Notes: a model not told the origin generated them from the sequence alone. 64,000 nucleotides of DNA from Azadirachta indica (GCA_022749755.1 CM040440.1:18897269-18961268); one strand, 5' to 3'; counted from the stretch's first letter, positions 50,642 to 63,276 are shown. A program made the numbers and translations.

Positions 50642-51737
50642 GAATGAAACTCACTGTTTCGAATGAAATTCTCTTAAAAATTTTCAAAATTTTCGAGTGA
50701 TAGTAACTGGGGTTTCTTTTCTGTTGCTTGTGTTAGATCTGAAATGCCATTAAGAAAGCTTATACCGAGTTGCGAGGTGTGAGAGAGCTGAGGAAGAGAG
50801 AGAAAGTCAAGGGTAGGACAAGAGAGAGAAACGAAGAGTAGATAAGGATTTTATTAAAGTGACTAGTGGGTTAGATTTTAACTATAGTTAAATAAGTGAA
50901 GCAGGTTTTGTGACGGTTGAAATTATGACACGTGTACATGAATTCATTACATCCGTTGGATGGGCGGTGGGAGTTTATGATCTTATCCGTAGACGACGAA
51001 GGGGAGCCGCACAAAACGGGTGTATGTAAGAGAGTGGAACCAAACCAGGGCAGATGTGGCGAGAAGTTGAGTATATCGTGGAGCGATATCATCAATGAAA
51101 GTATCGTGTGTCTGTGTGTGAGAGAGAGGGAGAGGAGGGTTGATAAAGTGTTATCATGTGTAAGAAGAATGGTGGAGGAGGGAATCTCATGATTCGCGTT
51201 GCACGGCTGGATCTGAGGGATCGGATATTGCGGGGACCACAAAATACAATGGGAGGGAAAGGTTAAAATAATGAGGAATGATCTGATGTGAAGTTTGGTT
51301 ATTGTGACATCATGGCCGTCCAATCATGTTTTACTGTTTTGGGTTTATGATTTCAGACTGTTAAAAGAGGTACACTATCACTGATGTATACTAGAAAAAC
51401 CATTTATTGAGTTCCAACGGCTCTGATTTCACATAAATAAATAAATGAAAATAATATTTACTGTTTTGATTAAAGTACATGCAAGCAATTCTCGTAAGCA
51501 AAAGCAGAAGTACAAACTAAGTGCACGTCGCATTTTAAACAAAACCGTCGGGTGAGTTCTCTTTCTCACAGTATACGGTCTGATTGCAGTAGAAACGATT
51601 TACACATTCACCTAGAAAAGCATACGCAGTAATAGTCGTTTTTACCATGAATGGTAAAAGAGGTGAAGGGAAAGGGTCCCTACACTTACCTCAGGTGCAC
51701 GAGATGGCATCAGCAAGATAAAACAATAAAAATAATA

Positions 51738-51768
51738 ATTATTATTATTATTATTATTATTATTATTG
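51738..51768. repeat. (ATT)n microsatellite
   Basis: About ten ATT units. Confidence 0.85.
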
Positions 51769-52932
51769 ATTTTTTTTCAAACACAATGACGATAAAACCC
51801 CTATCCGATGACAGAGTTTGTACCTCGTTCCATATAAATGAGGGGCAGTGTTGTCAGTGTATGAAAAGGACATGTTATCATGGGGTTGCACTGTCTACAG
51901 CACGGAGTCTATAGACCTGTCACTTTTATGTCGAAAAAGCTAAGAAAGAGTTAAAAATCAACGATCGAGTTTTGAAGTTAGGAAAAGGAGAAATCTTGAC
52001 CGTTCATTGGTCTCCACTCTCTCGTTGGTAAGCGTCTTTATCGATAGCAAGCGGAAGGGTTGTCTCTACTAGTACTGTTTTGAAAAACATTGTTGTGTTT
52101 TAGAAAAATGGAAAATACTACCTTAGAAAACAGCGAAAAAGGTTTTTGTTACAATAGTTTTGAATCTTTTGCTCAGAAATATAGGTATTAATCAGTATTT
52201 AATTAATCATATAAATAAATAGAGAAGGTGAGTTGTCTTGCACGTAGAGTTGAATATTTGAAGATAAGAAATCGTGATTAAGATTTAAATAGTTGATTAA
52301 TTTAAATTAAAAAATAATGGAATTGATTATTAAGCCCACGCTCGGTTCTCCGGGAATCTCTCTTCTCTAGCCCTCCCTCGGGTGGGATGGCTCGGACTTT
52401 GCTGTATAATTTTTGTATTTATACTCTGAACTCCTCCTAATTTTGAAATGTTTTTTGGAAATCGAATTCTAGGAGCTACAACTATTAAGTAAAATAAAAT
52501 CAGAGTTAATCATATTCTTTGCCTTGTTTTGTGTAATTTAACAATTATTATATTAATTGAATTCACGACTTTGTTATAATATTTTGAAGGTGTCTTTGAT
52601 GACAGTTCATTATATTACTTATTAATTTAACAACCTAGTCTTTTAAATTTTTGGTATATAATTTATGCTAATCCCCTACACGTGAAGCTAGCGATATGTC
52701 CAATGTCAATCACTTTGAGTTCAAAAATAAAAAAAAAAAACCAATGAATGTATTAGTGTGTGTGTGTGTGATTGTGTGCACATATATATATATATATATG
52801 TATGTATATAGCAACCTTTCTTATGTTAAAGAGACGTAAAAGATGTATATTAGGACTAGGTATCACTCTAAAACTATTAATTAATTTAGTATTTACGTGT
52901 CCTTAACTTAGAATAATATAGTTTATTTATTT

Positions 52933-52980
52933 AAAAAATAAAATAAAATAAAATAAAATAAAATAAAATAAAATAAAATA
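52933..52980. repeat. (AAAAT)n microsatellite
   Basis: Nine or more AAAAT units without interruption. Confidence 0.85.
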
Positions 52981-54516
52981 ATAATCGGGTTTATGAGTCG
53001 ACATCTATACTAAAGATGATATTCTATCGTATGGTTATAATTTAGCTCAATTATTGTTGAAGAAAAGTCATGTGACAAGGATTTTTGAGGCATTGAAAGA
53101 AGAAAGTAATTGATGCCACCTCTTAATAACAATATGCATTTGGAGATGGATGGATTGCTGTTGCCCGTTCGGCGCAAATGCAAATGCAACTATGCACATC
53201 CAAAAATGACACTCATGCTACAATAATTGAATTTTGCTTCAATTTGGTATCACATTCACGATCACATATATTCATATTTCACATTACAGAATACAAATCC
53301 CCTAATTTTGCAAGTTATTATCCTGTTGGCTTCATCCGTTTTGTTTTCGCCATGGTTGTTTCTTATAAAATGATCAAATTCCTTTATCATCATTTGATTG
53401 ACTTGTAAAATCAACACTTTTGTTGAATCTACTATTTTATTTACTTTAATTATTTTCCAACGTTTTTATTTTTATTATAACAATTATCATTTTAAATAAA
53501 AATCAGAATAAATTAGTGTGCGTTTATGTCTTTTTCTCATGCTTTCTATGACAAATATCACATTATATGTCATATTTTTTTAAAAAACAAAATTATTCTA
53601 AAATAATGACTTTTTTTTTTTATGTGGATGATGAAATAATGTGATAAATATTTTTGAAATTTATAACAGTATACCTTATTGTATCCCTTTTTTTATTTAT
53701 TACATGCAAACTGTTTTTAACTATCAATAAATTTAGGAGCAATATTAGAGCACCTGGCTTTTTTCTTTTTCATTTTTTTTTTCTAAAGATATGGATACAA
53801 TTTGTATAACAAAAAAGTACCGTATGTAACACAAAATTTCTCTGTCAGTCTTTATAATCGAGTTGCTTAGTTTGTTATTATACCTCAAAGAAGTGGAGAG
53901 AATTACAATCTCCATTACATCTAAAATTATATAAAATCATTGATATTTAAAGTAGATTTCTTAGATCATTAATTTTGCAAATAACACGTTATTTAGAGTA
54001 ACAATTTAAGACATATATATATATATATATCACCTTTGACAGAACCCGCTCCGACCCCTCTCCAAAATTCGGAGTGAATTCTGTTAAATACCTATACATG
54101 CCACATGTCATTTTTCATATATATTATATAATAAAATTCATGAATAAAGAAAATATCCGCAGGCTTCTATTATTATCATATATTGAGTCTTTATGTCTCA
54201 TCAGACATTTATACATAATCACATACATAGATGATATGCTCAAAATATTTTATACAGCATGCGTAGAATGGTCTTAATCTCATTTATAAAATTTCATCCT
54301 ACACAAAATTCTACGTGAGTTGGAGAGAAATAAGGAAATAGGAAAAATGGTGAACTTGCAACTCAGTGAATAAATATAATTTAATAGAAAATATATTTTT
54401 ATACAAATAGTGTAAGATATCCTTGAATATTATTTACACAACAAGAATATATATACATATATATAGTTTACCGTTAAAACTGATTTAATACCTAATACGT
54501 ATCACAAATATAATAA

Positions 54517-54738
54517 TAAAACTATTTAAATTTTATAAATACATCATCCATTGAATTCTTGGATATCAATTTAACCTCCTAATACCCTTTTCTATATTTT
54601 TTTCATTTTCTGCAAAGAACCTTCTCTAGTAAAATTATTTCAATTTTATGAATACATCACCCACTAAGTTTCTGGATATCAATTTAACCTCCCAATATTT
54701 TTAATTGTATTTTTTCCATTTTCTGCAAAGAATCATTC
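54517..54738. repeat. Tandem duplication, two units of about 110 bp
   Basis: Unit 1 (about 54517-54630) and unit 2 (about 54634-54738) share TGGATATCAATTTAACCTCC and TTTTCTGCAAAGAA in the same order, with scattered substitutions. No coding potential. Confidence 0.7.
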
Positions 54739-54888
54739 CTGATTTTTCTTTTTCCTTTCTTTTTCTTCTATTTCCCTTGCGATTTCCTTCCTTATCTCAC
54801 ACTCTTCCTTTAATTGCTTCTGCCTCTGGTTTTCTTTTTTTCTTTTTCTTCGCTTTTCAAAATGAAAACATTAATTATATATATATAT

Positions 54889-55118
54889 GGGGGCAAGATC
54901 AACAGTTCTTTTTTTTTACACAAAATTTTACATCAATTATAAACTATTGAATATAAATACATTCAACGGTTAAGATTGTATCTGACATGTGTATTAATTA
55001 TGGATGTATTAATTACATGATCAGATATAATATCAACCGTTAGATGTGTTTATATCTAACGATTTATCGTTAATGTAAGATTGTATGTAAGAAAAAAAAG
55101 GGGTTGCTGATCTTGCCC
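54889..55118. mobile_element. MITE with about 85-bp inverted termini (Stowaway-like)
   Basis: The left end (GGGGGCAAGATCAACAG...) and the reverse complement of the right end (GGGCAAGATCAGCAACC...) pair over about 85 bp through TTACA(T/C)...ACATCTAACGG-type sequence. The element is only 230 bp and sits between TATATA tracts, so a TA target duplication fits but cannot be separated from the repeat. No coding frame. Confidence 0.7.
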
Positions 55119-55171
55119 ATATATATATATATTTACAGGAATCGTCCACCGCTTCACCTTATTTATGCTTA

Positions 55172-55214
<43 letters not shown>
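55172..55214. repeat. (ATT)n microsatellite
   Basis: About 14 ATT units. Confidence 0.85.
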
Positions 55215-57383
55215 TTGATATCTACTAACACAGGTGTCTCAACCTTAGTCAAAAAAATTTAAACTCAAATAATATTAGTGATTATTCAATGCAATTGTTC
55301 ATGTACAGCGCAACTTGATAATTCAAACATTAAACATCATTAATAATAATAATAATGTATTAGAATTGAAAAGTACACAAAAGTTTGAGTTGAAAAAAAT
55401 GTGAATTAGAATAATATAAATGAGGGTAAGAATGAATAGACAAAAGGGTTGAGTGGTAATAAACAATTTTAAAAATTGGAGTCTAAAATAAATAAAAAAT
55501 GACAAGCCATGAATGACATTAGAGCTAATTAACAGCTGAGGTAGGGCAAGGCATCTTACGAGCATCAGAAATATTAGGTACACTTGATGGAAAAAGCAAA
55601 GTTCGATTATGCAAATGTTAAAGGCTTGTTAATTTATTAATTAGTGGAAGAGTCTGATAAAACTTTCCTATCTTATTAAATCATTAATTGTTAGTTAATT
55701 AATTAATTAAAACAAATGCATGTGCGCCTACCTTTCTTTCTAAAGTGTGTGACAGTGGGTACCCAATTGTACAATATTTCGTGTAATCGTAACCTAAAAC
55801 AATTAATCTCCAGCATTAACACTGTATACGTGGCAACTTTTGTTGACCAGACCTTGCAAAAATATAATGGATGGGATGAGAGAGGAGGCAGCACAGCCAC
55901 TTGACTTTTTACTGTACAAAATGGCTCCCACCTTTTGGAATCTTTACAAAAACTAAGCATCCAAATCATTGACTGATTGATCGTGTAATATTTTTATTTC
56001 AAAGATTTTTCTTTTATATATTGATCATCAAATTAAAATAAACTTTAACTTTTTCAATATCATTAGCCACCAAATTATTTAATCATTTTCGGTGACTTGG
56101 GCCAAAACCCACCATTAATTTCAATTAGGCAGATGAGATTAAATGAAAGGAGCTTTTGGTAGCACAGTGTTTCCAACGTGCGCCAAATATGGTAACAAAT
56201 GCCGGTTAGCGTCCAATTAGTGTATCCAAATTTGAGATGGCAAGGCAATGAAACAAGAGTAGTAGTACGTAGTCGTAGGACTAGGACACCAGCCCTGCTA
56301 GGGAAGAAACTTAGAACAGATTAAAAAAAAAAAAAAAAAGAGGGGTTAAGAGCCCAAGAAATGTGGGGTACACACCCCCTTAAGAAACAAAAACTGGCTG
56401 AAATGTAAAGCGGGTGGGCAAAAGTCTGCCCCCTACTGCCGGCCTGCAGTGTCCAATCAACTTGAGTAGTGACATTACCTTTTATCCTCTCTTTCTTACA
56501 TACTTACACCTGCTCTCACCTTTATGTCTTTCCATTCCTTTAATAACACCAAGCTCTCTGATCTTTTACTTTTCTTCAAGAAAGTCGCAGACGTTTTCAT
56601 ACGGCAGCCGCGGACTTATTTGAAAAAAATGTAAAACCTATGTCGGTCTTTTGTTAAAACGTAAAAGATTGGGGGAGCTGATGGGGGTGGAGGTTTGACG
56701 TCAGAGAATAAAAAAGAGGAAAGCTTTTGAAAGAGTAGACAGCTTTGAGGTGAGGATCATTGATCACCGACAATCAACGCCATTTCAACCCTTTACGTGA
56801 ATATCATATTTATGTACGTATATGATCGTACTGACGTGTCCGTATTTCATTTGACAACTGCTTTCGCTTAATCCATATGGTTGACTATGTGATTATTTTG
56901 GTTTATGTAATATTGTCGTTGTAAACGTGTTAATTTACAATCACGTAATGTAACGGGGTTCCTCACGTCGCCAGAGTTGCAAATTGGCCTAATCTTGTTT
57001 TTTTTTAATATTATTTATTTGTTTATTTTCTTGGTCTTTATATATTTTATCCTTTATTTTTAATAGGGTTATATTTTACACGTGGCTATATGGGATTCTT
57101 TTTCTGGATGGGTTGGCCAAAAAATTCAAGATTTTGGTTAGATTAGACTTTGCGTAACACCGAATTAGGAGACTAAGAGACTCACCTAAAAGTGCATTTT
57201 AACGCGATTTGATTTGACAAAATTTATCCACAACTACGTTGTTCCGTGCCCAATTGAAATCAAAACCAGATTCTTCTATATCCACTCCCTGTGTATGTTG
57301 ACAATTTCCCGAAAATAAAAATTTTCAGGAATCACTCGCTGTCACCTAATTATCTATGGAGTAATATTGGTCGCGATTGTTAA

Positions 57384-57435
<52 letters not shown>

Positions 57436-58521
57436 ATAATAATAATTGTTATTAATATTTTCGCCAAAAATTGGCAGCACCATGTTCTATGGACAGACTT
57501 TATGAAAGCTTGCAAGTTTTTGTTTCACTAAGTGACAAATTTAGACTCGACTCCGCATGCTTGGAATTGGAACAATTCCAATTTCGGCTGATTTTATCAA
57601 ATAAATATTTTAATATTATTATTACGCAGTCAACATTTGTTGGAAAAATTTTCATGCTGTTGTCTTATATATCAAATATTATTAACGTTATAACTTTAAA
57701 CATTGTCAGTATACGGCTCTCCTCTCTCTTCCACAGTCAGACGATTGGATCGTTGGTCCTCCTTCATCATTCATATCTGATAAGGACCAGAAAAATTCCA
57801 AAAAATTTAAAATCAAATTTTTTATCATTTTAATAATATATTGTTTTAGTTCCAATACACCATCATACATTTTTTTTTAAAATAAATAAATAAATAAATT
57901 AAAAACTATCAATTATTAATAAATTCAATGTGACTTATCATTATTTGTTTATTTATTTATGCATTGATTGTGTGTGTCCGATTGCCTTGTCACGAAGATT
58001 GGTCTTTCTTTTAAGAAATTTAAGGAAGGAGATATAATTTAGACAGAAGAGTTGAAAATGTAAACGGAGGGGAGTTGCAAAGCAAAGATTTGTTAGTGGG
58101 TAACATCATTCGCTATAATGGTAAGTGTACTGGGGACCACACATACCCAGTTGGTGAACGCTCACACCTGTTGCTGATTCCATCCGTAAGATATCAGAAC
58201 AAGTTTTTCGATCGTGGGGCCCGTAGGCTTTTTCCCTTCCTTTAAATGGTGGTCGTGGTCCCAGATAATTAAAACTTCCAATCACGCTGCCATTGACCTT
58301 CATCCGACGGCTCTGATTCCTCAACTTAATCTACTTTTGGTTCACCTAAACTGGACCGTTTATTCAATCAGGCCTAACACTTGGCTAAAGCTTATACGGG
58401 GACCAACTTTTATTTGCCTGACATTGATGTCCGATGTGGAGGCCCATTTCAACCAATCACTATTCTTTTCAATTTTCCTACAGCACTTTTCAGGCTTTTT
58501 TTTTTTTTAAATAAAAATCTT

Positions 58522-58557
<36 letters not shown>

Positions 58558-58660
58558 TATTTAGCATTACCGTTACCGCCCATACTCTGAAATTGTCCCA
58601 TATTCTCTTCATTTCTATATTATTAACCACGTTCTTGCACTAGCCTCTCATTTTCCTCAT
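55215..58660. other. Gene-free DNA
   Basis: No gene or RNA recognised on either strand. (ATT)n at 57385-57434 and (TA)n at 58528-58556. Reading frames here lack similarity and often begin at non-ATG codons. Confidence 0.5.
57385..57434. repeat. (ATT)n microsatellite
   Basis: About 16 ATT units followed by an inverted ATA stretch. Confidence 0.85.
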
Positions 58661-58671
58661 TCAAATTGTGG

Positions 58672-58969
58672 TGGGCTAATTTATCATAATATCTTAATTG
58701 GGTCTTAAGCCCAATGCCCACGTTCCTCCCTAGCGGGCCTCACGTGGTCTTGATCATACTTAAATTAGGTCCTTTGGTCGAATTTCTATCTACAACCCCT
58801 CCTTTTTGTTCTCTCTCGCCCTCGTTGTTACCAAATTATGTCCAGGACAGGGTTTAGAAAGAGAAGTTTGTGGAGGCTAAACAGCGCTACTCAACTTCTA
58901 GAAATGCAGAATTTCTTGAATGGTCCAAGAGTATAATACGCGCACATAAATTGCAGAACGAAACCCTAA
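58672..58969 (+). promoter_or_regulatory. Site II and telo-box promoter motifs
   Basis: TGGGCT at 58672-58677 and AGCCCA (TGGGCT on the other strand) at 58708-58713 are site II elements. AAACCCTAA at 58961-58969 is a telo box. In plants this pairing is typical of ribosomal-protein and snoRNA gene promoters. Two snoRNA-like sequences follow about 0.2 and 0.75 kb downstream, so this is probably their promoter (inference). Confidence 0.5.
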
Positions 58970-59183
58970 TTTTGGCTTTTCTACATCCTTCTTCTTGTTC
59001 TCCGTCAAAATTCTACAATAAGCTAAGTTCGAAAAACTTATTTTTATCTCATTTGATATTGCTGTGTGCATCAAAGATGGAAAGATAGTTTCGTGTTTAA
59101 TCGCTGCACAGTGAAAATTAATTTTAAAACTTTATCCTAGTTTCTTACTACTTTGTTCCGAGCTGTTTGAAGTGATTGGTTTT

Positions 59184-59302
59184 AGCCGGTGATGGGAAGT
59201 TGATAGGCCTGAGCTGCAACAACATATTTTTGCGCTCCATGTAGAGTATCTACATGGGTTGTTGTTGCAATGAAGAATGTGCCAATATGCTAATCTGAGG
59301 CT
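59184..59302 (+). ncRNA. C/D-box snoRNA candidate 1, predicted 18S rRNA guide
   Basis: A 119-nt unit with terminal stem AGCC/GGCT, C box GTGATGG (59189-59195), D' box CTGA (59209-59212), C' box ATGAAGA (59270-59276) and D box CTGA (59295-59298). The 11 nt AAGTTGATAGG (59197-59207), one base before D', is the complement of the conserved 18S rRNA segment CCTATCAACTT. The five-base rule would put the 2'-O-methyl group on the A of CCT-A-TCAACTT. Between D' and C' lies a double hairpin: GCAACAACA/TGTTGTTGC outside and CCATGTAGA/TCTACATGG inside. The rRNA segment is recalled from general knowledge, not searched. No snoRNA name is assigned. Confidence 0.6.
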
Positions 59303-59714
59303 TCTGTTTCTCTAAGATTTTATGTAGAAATCTTATCCATCAATAAAAGTATAGGATTTGCTTGAGATTACTTGTTTCCCTGTTAAGAGCCAAAGCCGAA
59401 AAGCTTTGGAATATAGGAAAGAGATACATTTTAGTTGTTTATATCAAGATAAGCTAATGTTTTTATTTTTATTTTTTTAATTAAGACGGATATGCAAAAA
59501 TATTTGTTGTGATTTAGATTTGTACTTCTGGGAACAGTTTGCAACAATAGATCGAACTGGGATTGGTTTAGTTCGTCTTTAATGAAGTTTTTATTGTTGT
59601 GCTTAATTCTCATGATCTTTTTTGGTGTTTTTGAACATTTTTCCTTCCTTCTGAGAGGACCAACACAATGGCATATGTATTATGGGATTGAAGCTCTGAA
59701 TTATTAGTTGTTGT

Positions 59715-59832
59715 TGCCTATGAAGACAACATTTGGACATGAGCTGCAATAACATTTAGCGCACCATGGTAGATTTTCTACACATGGGTTGTTGTTGCGA
59801 GGAAGAATGTGCCAAAATGCTAATCTGAGGCT
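59715..59832 (+). ncRNA. C/D-box snoRNA candidate 2, paralogue of candidate 1
   Basis: Same length and layout as the unit 531 bp upstream: terminal stem GCC/GGC, C box ATGAAGA (59720-59726), D box CTGA (59825-59828). The same central double hairpin is present (GCAATAACA with TGTTGTTGC, CCATGGTAGA with TCTACACATGG), in which sequence changes keep the pairing. The last 20 bases before D are nearly identical in both copies. The 18S guide is not conserved here and the D' box is degenerate (ATGA), so the target would differ or be lost. Confidence 0.55.
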
Positions 59833-61558
59833 TTATCTGTTATCCTACTCATGAATTGAATTGTTGAATTTTCAAGTTTATTTTTAATTCTACTCAGATT
59901 TTTTCTTTTCGTCTTTGAACTTTATGACTTAAATATTTTCCTAGAATCATCACATTTGGCTATTTGCAATGCCTTCTCTGTTTAACTCACCCTTTCTGAT
60001 TTATGTCTATTTTGTGATTGAAAATGTCTTGAATGTTACCAGACTTTCTGATTTATTTCTTTTCTGTGATTGAAAATGTCTTGAATGTTACCACCAAATT
60101 GATTCATACCATCCCCCATTTTCTATTTGTTGCTACTGATTTTGGATTTTTTGATACTTTACAAGATTGCTTTTTCTTGTTGAAATTATTCTTAACCAGT
60201 GCTTTTTACAATCGAGATTTAGCTCCTTCATGTTACTCAATTTGCCTAAGAAATGAATGAAACCTGCAGCTGTATACTTCTATTGCTTTTGATATATTAT
60301 TATTGTAGCCTGCTATTACTAAGACTGATGAACTCATCTTCTTTTGGAGTTATCATTGTTCACCAAGGTTCCAGTACTTTGTTTTGGTATTCTGTCCAAA
60401 GTCTTTGCACCCTTTAGTTTGATTTTGTTAGTGCTGTTTTATGCACAAACCTCAGCTAAGTTGGCCTTTACTCACTTTTAATTTCGGTTTGTTGATGGAT
60501 GGTAAGAAATGTCTTATATGTGAATCTGAGGCTTTAGCATAAAATGTCTGAAGAATAAAAAATATTGATTGCTTCAATTACAGATCTATGAGAATTAATT
60601 ACGTCTTTGTAATTTTTCCTCCATTAAGCCTGTACAGGAGTATGATTTGAATTTTGACTAAGTTTAGCCTATCTGTTTTATCCAGTTGTAATTTAAAATG
60701 AGAATTATGCATATGTTGTGCCCAAGATATATTGTTGCCTTATTTCTGTTGTATCATTTCTTAAAAATCTCGGGGTAAAATTTCTCTGTGGAATTATGAT
60801 AATGATTATCTGAAAGTTTTGAAATATTTTGCAATGGAAATGAAGAATCCATCTGTATAAGACAGCTTATCTGCTTATATGATGTGATGTATGTTTTCTT
60901 CTTTTACATTGTTTTAGGCCAGAAATTCACTTCTTACAAGCTATACACATTTTTTTTTCCAATTACAAACTATATACACTTTTCAAAACAGTATCCTTTC
61001 ATATATTTCTTGATGGAGATGTAAGGTCAAGTATTGAGAGACTCTTTCAGCATCCTCTTGCAAGTCTTCAGTCCAAGGTGCAACAGAACCCTGGAGATGA
61101 GTATTGGAATCGGGTGCCAACGAGTTCCAAGCTACGGGTTGCTTACGTGACAACCCAACAAGGAATTGCTTAGGATGGGTGGGGCCCAGCCCAATGTCAA
61201 CAATAAACCCCAAAAAAAAAGTATCTTTTTATCACTGTTTATGTATGCTCTTGGTGAATAGAGCTTTGAATGGTAGTTTGAAGGATGAAGAGTTGTATGC
61301 ATCTCCAGGGTCAGAATGGTAGGTTTTCATTGACTAGTTGGTTTACCTCTCATCACAAACTGCATGCTTAAGTATTCTAACTAATTTCTTGAAGAATGTA
61401 ATATTTATAGATTTGTTTGCCCTAGTCTCTTATTCTTTTCAACATTATTTTTGAGCGTCTGCATATTGATGCTCAAAAGAATCTCTTTGAGCTTGCCATT
61501 TTGTTTGCGGCAGTGACAGCGGTGGCTGCATCTCTTCCAAAGAGGTAGAAATTTTACA
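59833..61558. other. Non-coding DNA between snoRNA candidates and the Gly/Pro-rich gene
   Basis: Holds a two-unit 50-bp tandem repeat (59992-60093) and, at about 60485-60540, a short third fragment with the snoRNA 3' end (GAATCTGAGGCTTTA). The stretch at 61165-61190 has TGGGGCCCAGCCCA, a site II-like cluster that could belong to the downstream gene. Confidence 0.45.
59992..60093. repeat. Tandem repeat, two 50-bp units
   Basis: Both units read CTTTCTGATTTAT...GTGATTGAAAATGTCTTG with a few substitutions; period 52 bp. Confidence 0.8.
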
Positions 61559-62083
61559 ATGGGACCTGGAGGACCTGGAGGCGGACCTGGAGGACCCGGA
61601 GGGCCTGGGTGGGGACCTGGAGGACTCGGAGGGCCTGGTTGGGGTCCGGGACCTGGAGGACCTGGCTTCGGTCCCGGACCTGGGTGGGGCCCTGGACCTG
61701 GCGGACCTTGGGGTCCTGGCCCCGGAGGTCCTGGTTTCTTTCCAGGGTTCGGTGGCTTTTTTGGTGGGTTTGCAGATGGTATATGCAATATGATCTCCTC
61801 ATGGTAAGTTTAGTAAGATTCATCGCTTCTTGCTGTTGTCTCCATGATTTGCCAAGATATCAGTAAAATTTCAACATAAACAGCCTTAATAACTTAGCTT
61901 ACAAAGTACGTATCATAGATGGTTGACACAATTAACTCATGCACGCGATTCTACGCTTTTCATTTTTTGTTTTGATGTTACAGTTTGTCCTGCCTGTGTT
62001 GCTGTTGGTTGCTACAAGATTGCTTTGGTGGACCACGCGGCGGCCCATATGGTCCACCGGGAGGACCTCCGCCACCCTATTGA
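61559..62083 (+). CDS. Gly/Pro-rich protein with cysteine-rich hydrophobic tail
   Basis: Two exons, 61559-61803 and 61984-62083, join as TG|T (Cys) and give 114 residues. Residues 1-60 are almost only Gly and Pro (GPGGPGG and GWGPGPGG repeats), encoded by GGACCTGGA-like DNA. A Phe/Gly patch follows, then GICNMISSCLSCLCCCWLLQDCF, a cysteine-rich hydrophobic stretch like the C-terminal CYSTM-type module that anchors small plant stress proteins. The C-terminus is GGPPPPY. Neither signal peptide nor catalytic motif was seen. Function is unknown; the resemblance to CYSTM proteins is by eye. Confidence 0.75.
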
Positions 62084-63276
62084 TTTGTTGTTATTGTTTT
62101 GTTTCTGATGGGATTCCAGCACGAGCTCTCAGCAAATTTTACTTGGGTGGGTTTGTGTTCTGTTTGCATTATATTATTTATTAGCGCAACTAGGTTGTAC
62201 TTGTGTCATGAATAAAAAGTTTTTTAAGAGCGAATGTTTTTCGAATTTCGCTGTTTACGCCAATAGGAAAAAGAATTGCTGGTCGTCTGATAACTGAACT
62301 AATGGAAGTACTTAATAATCCTGAAAAATGTCGTAACGGGATTCACCGGCTCAAGGATGGGTTAGATTTTTGAGTAGCATGATTAACTTTTTTATTATTA
62401 AAATAGCATTCAATCATTAGGCCAGGAGCCGAACACTCTTAAAGTAGGTTGGTTTGTTTGTTTGGATACCGGTCGCTAGTAATATCCCAAATAGCAAGCA
62501 AATATAAACAAATGTAGAATTATAGAGTTTGCAAGAAAACAGAACAAAAATGTGTTCAATGGAAAAAGGCCCTTTAACAAAGAACCCTACAAGAAGACGC
62601 AGACAAATGAAAAAAAAAAAAAAAACACATTAGGTGTTTAAATTTTCTCGCACAATGAATAAAGGATTAAAAACATTGTGTTAGCAGTGGAGCACGGTTT
62701 AGATTGAAAAAATAAAAAAAAAACGGTGTTATTATTTACAGGGAAAAATTAATAAAATCGAAGCCAACAGCTCACACGGCAAATTAAATGAACCAAGACA
62801 AGATCCAACTACCTAAGCAAGAAGCTTTCGGAAGCATTTTAGATAGCCTCATTTCATGCTCACCAACACTGACTTTGAAACCGACTTTATTGCATCTAGC
62901 AACACTTCCTGCTGGGAAAACATAAATAGTTTTAGAACTTGAATTCCTGGAGATTCAAGATATATTATGCACTACTACATATAGAGTGAAGACAAAAGAG
63001 TTTGTAATCCAGAAATTCCGGAATAAATAAACAAATAAACAAATAAAGACTGGTCACTCTCCAGGAAATAAATGTTACACTCATCAATCAATATGATCTA
63101 AACTACTATTTGGTCCAAAATGAGAAAGTATTAGTTCTTAACACAGCCACAACTCTCAATTGATAGTTGGCAAAAGTCAGTAGGTTGTTAAACCAAGCTC
63201 CAGGTTCAATCATGCAGAAAGCACACCTCACTACTAGCAGTGAAACAATTTTTCATACAAGAACCCACCTTATCAT
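62084..63276. other. Intergenic DNA between convergent genes
   Basis: 3' flanks of the Gly/Pro-rich gene (plus) and the Tubby-like gene (minus). A polyadenylation-type AATAAA lies near 62211. No gene or RNA recognised. Confidence 0.5.

Larger units (their letters stand above)
50642..54516. other. TIR1 promoter/leader and gene-free DNA
   Basis: The first few hundred bases upstream of the TIR1 ATG should hold its 5' UTR (a GA-rich stretch near 50780-50840) and promoter. The rest has no recognised gene. It holds (ATT)n at 51738-51768, (AAAAT)n at 52933-52980 and (TA)n at about 52782-52800 and 54013-54031. Confidence 0.5.

Noticed and set aside
59216..59268. Hairpin as a microRNA precursor
   Set aside because: The stem is broken by a 12-nt internal loop, arms are only 9 bp each, and C/D boxes frame the unit, so a snoRNA fits better.
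61405..61788. Collagen-like minus-strand frame
   Set aside because: Antisense of the Gly/Pro repeat in the real gene; GGNCCN repeats stay open on both strands.
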